In this document: positions 34,143 through 45,300 of the stretch, one piece after another | Layout of the letters: the number at the start of each line of letters is the position of its first letter | Numbering within the stretch: the stretch's first letter is position 1 | Assembly: GCA_024195265.1 (NCBI GenBank) | Contig: JAJLRJ010000008.1 | Coordinates: 22,213,458-22,277,457 of the forward strand | Direction: 5' to 3' | Length of the DNA: 64,000 nt | Source of the DNA: Dendrophyllia cribrosa | Taxonomy: Eukaryota > Cnidaria > Anthozoa > Scleractinia > Dendrophylliidae | The notes under the pieces: generated by a model | What the model saw: only the letters and a program-made list of their open reading frames with translations | Database searches by the model: none | What the model was told of the DNA's origin: nothing | Made by a program: the position numbers and the translations under genes

Positions 34143-36385
34143 GTTTCAACGGCCGTCCGCTCTGGAAGACCATCTGTCATTAGAAGCCTGCTCCAGGTCA
34201 CCGGAGAGGCAAACCCTAATAAACCTGGCCAAATAACAGTACGCCATCCTCCTCAGCGAAAGCGTTGCACTTCTCCCTTTCTTTGCAAGTCTCAAGCTCA
34301 GTTAGCAGCTCAAACAAAGGCCAAAGCCTCAAGGTGGGCTGGGCGCTAAAGGAAATGGAACAGCCCTTGCTACCAATTCAATGAAAAGCAGAAAGCCTAC
34401 CTGGAGGCTAAATTTACTATTGGTCAATCCACAGACAGGAGGTCGACCCGGATGTAGTCACAAAAGAAATGCGTTGTGCCCGTGCCCGGCAGTGAAGAGA
34501 AAAGCGGCATCGATGGTCCTCCTTGAAGAATTTGAGGATAGTTGCCTTTGTAAGCTAGAAAATGAAGGGCCAATGTAATACAAGATTGCTAACCACTTTT
34601 ACAGTTTTATTGTCTCTTGTAAGAAGATTGAAGAAGCCTTGTGTGATGCATGATTTCTTTTTCCGCCTTGAGGCTGTGCAATAATTTTTTTCGAGATTAT
34701 TCCATACTTTTCTTTCGCTCGCTGTGAACGATTTTTTTCTCTACTTTTGCTGTGCAGGAATTTATTTACAACAATGAAGTGCATGATTGGCTTTATCATA
34801 AACGCAATTCAAGGCTCGGGTTAGTTTAATTTTCTGATAAACTATTAACAGAAAGCGGGTGCAATAGTGGCTAAAAAGAAAAAATATCTTTGAATTTCAC
34901 TTTTGTTTTCGAAAATATCTTGTATTGAATGATGTAAAAAGCACTTTCGAGCCTCCCGACGTCAAAAATCAATATAAAAGGCATGCACTCGGACCCCACT
35001 AGAGCCTCAAGTTCTACAACTAAAGGACCCCCAGCCCACTTTATAAATGACACTGACTTGAAACCTTTTCCACGGCAATGTTCTTTCCTTGACCGACACC
35101 ATAAGCACGCAGCAAATTCCAGTGTGCTACACGTCACGCAATCTCTTTGCAACACATTGTGGGAAACTTTCGAACTGTCATTTAGCGACTGTTGTTTTAA
35201 CAAATTTGGAGTAAATAACGCTATGATATGATCTACAAGGCTCAGATATTCCAAACACAGCAATATAATGGATCGGAGTGCAGGATTGTCTTTATTATAA
35301 ACGCAATTCAAGGTTCGGGTCAGTTTAATTTTCTGATGAAAAAGCGGGTAAGTGTTGATCGCTGTTATTTGTGAGGTCGCACAACATGATGTTTGTGTCT
35401 CTACTGCGTATCCCAACAAACTGCTTAAAAGATATCATTTTAAGTTAGCAAAGGATAGATAAAGTTCTTCTGAAGTCCTTACGATTCTGAAAAAGGCTCT
35501 ATCTCAAAGGAACTATTTTTTGCGATAAACATTTTGTGCGTAGTGTCGGCGTTCAGGTTCGTGTCACGAGTTCTCTTGGTGTCAAACTACCCTTCACATT
35601 TTGGTCTCTCGACGGGGCACTTTTAAAGTGCCGCCAGAAATATTTCACCACAGTAAACAACAGAAGTTGTGCTTCAAGACTGTCTTAATTTTGTTTTCAA
35701 ACTCAACGTACCAATTGGGTTTCCACGGCGTTGAAAGTGGTTCAAATTTGCTAATTTTTAAAATGGAAGAAATCATGTTTCTTCTAACGGCCGAAATATT
35801 CTTATTTCAACTGCTAATCCAAAGTAAATAACAGTAGTGTGAAGAACAAGAGCGTGTTTATGTTGTGGCCACATTTTATTTATGTATGGCATCGCGTTTT
35901 TCTGTACGAGCGAGATGAAAATGTGTAATTTTTCGCCAGTTTCACAACTGAAAGGCCGCCGATTTGCCGTTTTTCAAACTTTGCCCGTTTTCGAAAAAAA
36001 TAAAACGCGGTTACAATTTTTAATGTTATTTTTGAAAATACTTCACTATAGAGATTATTTGGGCAAAATATGAAGAAATCCGAAATTTTGTGACTGACGC
36101 CCGATTTTCGAAAATTTCAGACATTGGCTCTTAAACTCTTTACAGTTGCAGTTGTAGACTGAGGTTCTGGGAGATCTTATTATTTTCAGAGTTGCTTTTA
36201 AAATTGGTACGTACAACTGGTCCTACCAGCATTTTTGTGGTAACCCATGGCCACTCCTGCCTCGGCGTTTGTAGAACACAAGAGGAAAGACCCGGCCGGA
36301 AACGTGCCCTCCACCCGCCACCGCTGTGCATGTTTTTTGTTTTTGCAAACAAACCTGAGCCCGCACACATTATAGCTTGCAGCCG

Positions 36386-39290
36386 ATGATGGCGGCGGCC
36401 GATCATGGAGAGCAAGAGGGAAGGTATAAGGAATGTTTCGTTTCTGTTCTTCTCCGTCCTAATAATTTTAAGCATGTCGATTAGGAACATGGTAAATAAG
36501 AACCTTTTTCTACTTTCAGTTATTCACTTGAGGAGGAGATTGAGCTTTTGGAAGCTATTTACATTCACGAGTTAACAGTCGAAGGGCCACGCGAAAGGTG
36601 AGCCGCATACGTGTACACTGACCTCAGCTTTTAAGTATTATAAGCTTTAGCTTGTTAAAGAATTTAGTTAAATTGACATAAACATAAAAGTGTTTGCTTA
36701 AATACCTAACATTGTCAATCTGTTTCCAGTACACTGTACATCCATCTACAATATTTCCTGTTTGAATATCCTGAATATTTTCGTTAATGAAAATTAAACC
36801 AAATTTAATTTAAAAAATATATAAGCTTAACTTACGTATTCAGCTTAGGGCCTTTTTGATACAAGAATGTTTTTGACTTGATCCAATAATATTTTCTTGT
36901 GTCTGGGAAGAAAGGTTTGCATCTGCAGCGATGTTTCAGCAACAATATATTTTCTAGTTTAGCCAGGCCAGACCCTTGATAAGTGTCCTGTTGCCACTGG
37001 AATTGAAATTTCCAACGAGATACTATTAGGGATGTGGTTCCTGGATCTTGAAACCCTAATCCTTGCTCAGACCAAAATATTGGATTTTCCACATCCTTAC
37101 CACAGGTGGCCCAAGATCACTATGTGACCCTTGCTTTGTGAGAGGTATTGTGTTACATAGATTTGATTTTTAAAGGTTTGCATGGGAACACAACGGTTTT
37201 GTTACAAAACTTAAAAATTTGAATGTTTTGTAAATAAAATTGACTTACCCTGTTGTATTGTTTGTTGTTTGCCTGCTCCTCATGTCAATTTAATGCGATT
37301 TTGCCAAGTTATCATTATTTGGGTGTTCCTCTGATAAGAAGATGACAAGGCAGAACATTCTTAGTGGTGGAACACCCCAAAAACGATAATTTGCCCAAAA
37401 TGGCATTAAATCGACCCAAGCAAACAAAATGTCGCTGTCCCATACAAACCGTTATAAATAGAGTCTTTGTAACACAAAGCAAGGTTCACGTCACAGTTAT
37501 CTGATAGTGAGCTTGGGCTGCCTGTGTCCTTACTTGCAATGATTGTTAACAATAATATATTGACAACATGAAGTTCCACTACAAAAAGGATAGCACGTCC
37601 TCATGAAATGTGATTGACAAAAGTGCCCTATAAATAAAATTTCCTGCTTTAAAAATTTCATCAAACCAACTTGATGTCATTGCCTTAGCAAAATTAAAAA
37701 AAAAGAAAGAAAGAAGTTCATCAAGAATTCTGATATAACTTTGGTAATGGTTTTCCCAATTTTGTCAGTAATGGTCTTAGTAATGACGCATGTTGTTTAT
37801 TAGTTGATAATACTTGGTGGTTGATTGACAACTGAAGGTGACAATGGCCAGGCAAGCTCCTTTAACTTTTATACCAGAACTTCCAGTTTAAGTTCAAACA
37901 GGATGTGTTTAGGAAGATTTGAAAGTTGCAACGTGATACGAATGAATGAATGATATGTCTCATGGCGCTTTACATACACTTATGAGAATGAGATCTGACA
38001 TCAGCTCATGAAGGTGCCTTAAGCAAAAGTGGGTGAATTTATACCAGAGGTAATAATTTACTAAAAACTGGGAAAAGAAACAAATAAGATCATGTGGTGG
38101 TTTTCCCCTCCCCGCCTGCATTTTGCACTGCTGTAAATCACAGTTACGCTGATGAACATTAAACCCTACAATGTAAGAATCAGAAAATTGTAAGATAATT
38201 AGATAGAAATGTACCAATCACAACCATTAATGTGACCTTACCTTTCTTTTAATTCTATTTTAAACTTTCTTTCTTTTTTTCAAAATGCAACCTTTGTTGT
38301 ATTTTGAACTTCAGAATTCACTTGTTATGGAAAATTTCAGGTTATGTTTTGATGGTCTTAACATAAAAAATTGCATTTCTTTCAGTCCCTCTGCTGTAAG
38401 TGTTTTGCTTCATCCAAGCACAGGGGATGAGGAACACAAGCGCTTTGTTTGCTTAACATTATTGATTCATCTTGCTCCAGAGGTACATGCATTTATATTA
38501 TTTTGTGGTTGTACAGTTGTACTTATAAGACATGATCACTTATCCAATGGGCATATAATGTGGCAAGACACAAGGCATATTAGCTCATTTTTGGTTTGCT
38601 TTTATTTGTAATAAACTACCGGTACATGGTCCATTAGGTGGTGGCTTATCTGTAGCTTGAAACTTTCTATAGAAAGAAGTGACAAGGAATACTGCTACTC
38701 CCACCCCCCTCTCTCTCTCCTGGGTGAGATGGTAGTCCAGCGCAAGGGTGTTTCAGCTTCTTTGGGAGTGATGGAAGAGTTGAAATTTCTTGGTTTGCTT
38801 GAAGAGTTCTATAACTTCTGGTATTGTATGAGGGAAGAAAGAGTTTTAAACCTACTTTTAAGTAATAGCAGAGTATTGTCAGAATTTTTCTGAGTCAGAT
38901 CTTGTTGATGAAAGTTTTTTGTTGTTTTTGTTTTTCATCATCAGTACCCATCAGAATTGCCATCCATTCATATTAAAACTCCCAGGGGATTATCTGAAGC
39001 CCATATTGAGAGGTAACCATTGTTTTATGTTCCTTGTTATCAGTGTTCAGTGTCCTTTTTCTATTACAATATTACAATATTGTCAATTTTGATGAAGCTG
39101 CAATCTTAAATTGGGGTAAGTGGAATCTGGGGAAATATACAAAATTGAAGCTGGTGTAGATCTAGATTCCTAGCAGTCCCTCCCTGATAGTTGAGCGGGC
39201 AAGCAAATCAGGTGATCGCCGATCAACCCCACCTGTCCCCCAGTTACCAATTGGCTTGTCTTACCCAGCGTGTTTTTGTGATTAGCTCAC

Positions 39291-39384
<94 letters not shown>

Positions 39385-42300
39385 ACAAACTGTATTTAAC
39401 TTCAAATTTAAGATAGCAAACATGCTAAACTAAGTGACAGCTATCAATCTAGTGTACATACATGGCTCTATAGTTTCAAAATTGTTGGTGGCTGAATTAG
39501 GGTTGTAAATTTTGCCATTGTAAATTTCGGCACATTGAGTGTTAGAAATGTGCTTTATAAGAAGTTACGTAGGTTTTATTGTATATGGGTTATGGTTGAG
39601 CATTCTTAGTAGTTATTAAGTACTGGTAGTATAGGTTTATTATAATTATCAATCCTCCCATTAAATATTTTCTTTATCATGATAACCAGACTTTATGGCA
39701 ATGGTCCTGTTAGGTTTTATAAGATCCTGTAGGTTTGTACTGAGGATCTTAAATAGAAATCAACCATTAGAAAAATGCATTCACACAAAAGAAGGTATGT
39801 GAAAACATTCGGGGAGATGCCAAAGTAAATACCAGTTCCCGCCCGGTTTACCCCTGACAAGAACAATTTCTTTTCTTTTCTTTCTTTTTTTTTATGGGAG
39901 GGGGGGGGGGGGGGGGGGGGGCTAAAGTGGCATTGAAACAGAGAAACGGAGGAAAGCTGAATTTAATCCATCTACTACACAGGACACCCAACACAAGATT
40001 AGGATTGTGCGAACGCAATAAGAACTGAACTTGAAATGGGATCTTACTCGGGATTACAGGACACTGTGTATCTGCTAAGACTTGATGTAGAATTTATATT
40101 AGGGATCATGTTTTACTTGACTGTTTTTTTTGCAGCATTTTGTCAAACCTGAGAGAACTTGCAGAGAGTTGCCTTGGAAGACCTATGCTATATGAACTTA
40201 TTGAGGTAAATTGAGATGGGGTGGAATTTACAAAATGGCCATGTACTGTAAAATAGGATGATCTAATAATGATCTAGTAAATATACTTAACAATTTAACC
40301 AATATTAATTTAATAAGGGTAAGTCTCCAAAAGCCTAATGGCTCACAAACTGCCGGAGCTTAACCCGCTTTCTGTAGCATGAAGCGACTGAGTGTATTAC
40401 TACTACTGGATGGGATGCTAGTCCATCGCAAGGTTACCCCCCTGCATTATGTCGGCGGTACCCATTTATACACCTGGGTGGAGAGAGACAACGTGGAGCA
40501 AAGTTTCTTGTCTAAGGAAACAACATGGTGGCAGGGAACGGGCTTGAACCACCGACCTTCAGGTTAAAAGTCCAATGCGCTGACCACTAGACTGCGTGCC
40601 TCCACATTGATTTAATAAACTAATAGCAAAATAAATGGTACAAACAGCTTAAATTCTTATTTTAATGCTTTGGAATCAAATGCAATGACACAAGACACAA
40701 TATCCGAGCATAATGTAAAATTAGTCAGACATTTTTATTTGTAGGATTTTGGTCAGACAATGTGTGATGACCCACTGTTATTCCAAGCACTGGGCCAATG
40801 AAATAAACATGATACATGACGTTATATCCATAACTAAGTTGAAATGGCATTTGTAATTATATACAGAAGACATAATCAGAACGGTAAAGAACCTTTCAAT
40901 TTTCACTCTTTTCTGATGTGTTTTATTTAACCACTTGTGATGTGCCTGCTGTGTACTATATGTATGTTATAAGAAGTGTTTATAACATGAGCACATTGAA
41001 GCATGAGTGACTGTAAATCTGTTACAACACGAGCGCAAATGCTGCCTGGGAGGGGGACTCCCATATAAAAATGACAGGGGATTCTTATCCAAAATTTTCC
41101 ACCCTAAAAGGTACCAGAATGTTGTTTGATTGGCATGGCTCAAATGAATTTTTACACCTGAGAGGCACCAATAATTGGAATATGGCATGTTTTGTTTTAG
41201 AATTATTCTAAAACAAAACATGCCATATTCTGTCATGTTTTCAGCTCAATACAGTAAGAACCCGCAAGAAAGAACCTGCATTTTCTCAAGTTAGCCTAAA
41301 CAGGTTCTTACATAAATGGTAATTAGCACAACTTTAGGCTATTTAGGTTCTTAAATAGGTTCTAATTTTCTGAAGAAAAAAATTGCATTGTAGCTAGTAG
41401 GATTTAGTGGTATTCAGCCTATTCCTTATACAAAATCTGCGTACCAAGTAAGTATTTATGTTAAAATGACTAACAAGAAAAATTGAAGTACTGATCACAA
41501 AACATAACATTATATATGTTGTGGTTCAAATTTTTCTTTGGTTTGAAAATTTTCAAACCAGTTTAATTTTTATCTTCCTTTGTCTCAGATTCATTATCAT
41601 AATCTGAGACAAAGGAAAACAAAAATCAAACTGGTTTGAAAATTTTCAAACCAAAGAAAAATTTGAACCACAACATATACATGTACTCTTATTTGCCCAA
41701 GTGTACTGTAAACATTTTTTATATACCATGTAGATTTTAAAAATAAGAACCTGTTTTAAATTTAAGGCTAAAAATGTTCTTGTATAGAGGGGTCTAACTG
41801 GCAAATTTTAGCCTGACAGGTTCTTAAAAACTAGGTTCTTACTTGCGGGTTTTTACTGTACCCTAAAAGGTACCATCAGATAATAATTCTAACGGTGGGC
41901 ATAATTATTAGATTTTAGTACCCTAAGCGGTACCAATCTACAAATTTTGACCCCTAAAAGGTACGACGAGCACCCCCATCATTTTTATATGGAGTCCCCC
42001 GCCCCTGAGAATGTTGTAGACTACTTATGAAATGAAAACGAAATGCTAATTACTTACAACCAAAGTATACATATCTGTTAGCAGTTGTAACTAATAAGCA
42101 TTTCATAGCTGTTCTGTATTACGACCATAAACAAGCCTTCATTAAATTTTCATTTCTTTTGTATTTTCCTTATGGATTGTTAGATAATTTTATAACAATA
42201 TTGTACATATTAATAGTACATACACTGTAATCGACAAGGTAGAAATAATTATTATATCATGTGTTGTCGGCTCTGTCAAAAACTTGAACATGAACTTCTC

Positions 42301-45300
42301 ACATGGGATTTTATTTTTCTTCAAGAGATACCACTTTTCAGGAAATTTTTTAATTAGTATGTTGTGAATTGTGTTTCAGTATGCCAAGGAAAGTTTAACT
42401 GATAACAACATGCCGAGCTGTGCTTGTGCCATTTGTCTTTGCCATTTTCAAGTGAGTTGGAAGGATCTTGAATCATGATAAGGAAAGCACATAGAGTGGT
42501 TTTCAATTGAGCGTCGTAAAACCAAAACCAAAGTAATTACTCTGGCCGATCAAAACAGAGGCAGACAATCCATTGAGTCAGTCAGAGCTCGAAGCAAATA
42601 CATTCAGCCGGCGCCAAGCGCTGAAAAACGCATGAAAGCAACTCACAATTGGTTTTGGTTTAACTCTTGATTGGTTGAGAAAGTGGTGCGAGATTTTTAG
42701 CTAATCACAAAGTGTAGCAATGCAAAACCAAAGCAATCGCAAAATTACTTTCGATGCTCAATTGAAAATCACTCTATACTCTGTATTCATGTTTGCAATA
42801 GCCTGTTCTAAACATTCAGACAGTGGGGATCTGTGCAAAGGATAGCCCATGAATACAACCACCTCCCATCACTCCCAGATGCTAGTGTCCCAAGCGGCTG
42901 GTGGCGGTAGTGATGAAAGGAGAATTAGACTAAGGAGAGAGGGCAGTTTTTTCACTGCTCCATACAATCTTGATGCCTGGAACAGGCTATTATATAAAGC
43001 ATACTTAGATTTAAATATGACTGTAAGTAAAATGAATGTAAGGGACAGGCTTTAAAGTATGCAAGTTGTGAAGTGTGTGAATATTTTCCCAAGGATATCC
43101 ACTTATGGAATGTTACTTGACTAATGTTGTTTTTTTTTTGCAAGGGCCAAGAGCACGGGTAAAGTGATAACTTTTCATTAAATAAGATAGTAAGAATTGC
43201 CCATATTAGTTTGACCTAACTCCGTTAAATCTCTTACCGCAGGACAGTGAATTTACAAAGACAGAGTGTTATCATTATTTTCACTGTGGCTGCTTAGCAA
43301 GGTACATAGAATTTTCACTTGAGCAAGAAGACAGGACTGAAGAGAACAGTGAGGTAAGACTGATACTTAATTCTTTGATCCCCAATAGTGGCCACATTTA
43401 AAACTGAAAAAAAATCGCAATTCTGTTTTATGAATTATTGACAAACTGTAAGAAGGTTCCGCTGTATTGCTTCATCCACAGACTCAAATGTTAAAACAAC
43501 ATCACATGACTGAAGGTTTAACTGTGGTATTTAAATAGCCAGCACAACAGGCACTTTTGGGGTGCTCAAGCAGGTTTTGGGTCCCTTCCCTCGCATGTCT
43601 TGCCCTACGCGCTCATTGCTCTTGCTTCGTGCTCGTGCCCCAAAACCCACTTGAGCACCCCCAAAAGCATCTGTTGTGCCTGTTAAAGGCATTGAAGTGC
43701 TTCCAGCTTGTAGGAGAAGTTCGGAAGTCCTAAAACAACCCGGCATAGAATGGCTGATAGGAAAGGAGCTGGGGTGTATTTCAATGCGGGCCTTAGATTT
43801 TCAACCCACTATAGATTTCCCTGGAAATTTATATTCTCTAATAACTAAATTACCTTAGCGCAACTAGTAAATATTTTGGCAGTAAGGGTTTACTTGACAC
43901 GATGTAGGTTGAGTGTCCCATGTGTCGACTGCCAATCACGCACAACCTCACAGAACTGAAAACTGTTGCTTCAAGTGAAGTGAAAGAAGAAGAGGTATGT
44001 TGAAAATTTGACGAGAAATAAATACATTTTGAAAGCTGGGAAAATGTCATGGAGGTTCTACTTTTGTCTCATATTGGCCTACAATCCTCGTCACATTTTG
44101 TTGGGACACCTCGCGCTCAAAACGTATTCACCCTACAGTTGACGTCCCTCCATCCCAATGTTGAATTTTGCGGCTCTGAGATCACTAAATGTCAAACCAA
44201 CATTGAGAAGGGAGGGAGACCCACGTGTGTCCCAACAAATGTGACTAGCATTGTAGTTTGATCCAGGCATTAAGATTGTGGGACCGAAGATCAGGTCAGG
44301 TAAGTACTCACAATATTTTTCCTGTACGCGCCACTGGTCCTTCGCTCCCCATAATCTGAACGCCTGGAACAGCCAAACATTGGAATAACTGTGACCGCAA
44401 CGTTTGTTTAAGCAGCAGGTATCCTTACCAAGAATAAGATATCAAATGAACTCTAGAAGGGAAACTATATTATTTTAGTTTCAGTAGAACTTGTTAATAT
44501 TGGCCAAACCTTTTTCAAGTTGCAGTCCATTTCAGTCCTGGCCATCTGTAAATTTCCAAAAGGACTTTTATGTTTAAGATTTGGAACTTCTGCGGCATAA
44601 TAACGAATGAGGTCACCAAGAACAGCCAGTTCGATTGGCTGTTAACGTTGAGCCCGCGGTATATAATAATGACCTGCCTCACCCATGGGAACGGCGTTGG
44701 AGGGATGGGGTGTCGGTGAATGAAAAGGCCTAGTAGAGGGTCGCTGAACATTGAACCCACGATAGTTAATGGCCACCTGCCTTACCTATGGGAATGGCAT
44801 TGGAGGGTGGGTGGGGGGGGGGGGGGGGGGGGGGGGACGATGGGGAGTTGGACGCACGGACTTGGTGGGGGGAGGGGTCGATGGAGCAGAATACCTAGGA
44901 TAGGGATAGGTCGATCGACTGTAAACATTGAGCCACGGTATATAATGGTGACCCGCCTCACCCATGGGGACGGCGTTGGAGGGAGGAGAGAGTGGGGAGA
45001 TAGATGCAAGGGATAGGTGTCGGTGAAGGAAAACGCCTGGGAGAGGGGATGGTCGCTGAACATTGAGCCCGCGATAGGTAATGGTCACCTGCCTTACCCA
45101 TGAGAAAGGCATTGGAGGGAGGGATGGTGGGGAGTTGGACGCAGGGACTTGGGGGGGGGGGGGGGGGGGGGGAGGGGGTCGGTGGAGCAAAACGCCTTGT
45201 AGAGGGGAGGGTTCGATCGTTACGTATTCTCGAGTTGGTTTATAGAGACCTTTGATTTGTTTACTTATTTTTCCAGATAGTTTATAAGCCCAGTGAAGAA

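Larger units (their letters stand above)
32990..34577 (+). pseudogene. Decayed coding sequence of the large TTAA element
   Basis: Two coding-looking stretches share one orientation. The first, about 32997-33211, reads DTITDVSYSWLSVLFSAGGF and later NVFSCPQKGCI, the last resembling the start of a C2H2 finger. It is cut by insertions at 33211-34142. The second, about 34260-34490, reads FNEKQKAYLEAKFTIGQST and, after a frameshift near 34440, DPDVVTKEMRCARAR. My impression is that this type of sequence recurs in cnidarian repetitive proteins, but I cannot verify that here. Stops and shifts show it is dead. Its position between the long TIRs suggests it is the element's own gene. Confidence 0.55.
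31459..36130. mobile_element. Large TTAA-flanked transposon with 1.07-kb terminal inverted repeats
   Basis: Bases 31459-32523 and 35066-36130 are inverted copies. GAGCCAATGTCTGAAATTTT starts the left arm and its complement ends the right, with TTAA at 31455-31458 and 36131-36134. I count under a dozen differences across about 1,065 bases. The 2.5-kb centre holds coding relics (32950-34577), a palindrome (32778-32957) and a stack of insertions (33211-34142). Frames inside the arms (for example 32169-32558 and 35419-34871) are repeated because the arms are, and resemble no family I know. Confidence 0.88.
41048..42005. mobile_element. Outer member of a three-level nested TIR stack (RNF25 intron 5)
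   Basis: GGACTCCCATATAAAAATGA at the left mirrors CATTTTTATATGGAGTCC at the right. CCTAAAAGGTACCA words line both inner flanks. The centre is taken by the element at 41252-41858. A small hairpin at 41178-41226 (GGAATATGGCATGTTTTG) belongs to the outer layer. Confidence 0.8.

Noticed and set aside
34871..35419. Frame duplicated at 32169-32558 as a candidate conserved protein
   Set aside because: The similarity exists because both lie in the inverted arms of one transposon; it is not independent evidence of coding.
39291..39381. CRISPR-like repeated spacing
   Set aside because: It is a plain AATC tetranucleotide microsatellite with no spacers.
44786..45190. Proline-rich and glycine-rich frames over G/C runs
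   Set aside because: They arise from homopolymers within an intronic tandem repeat.
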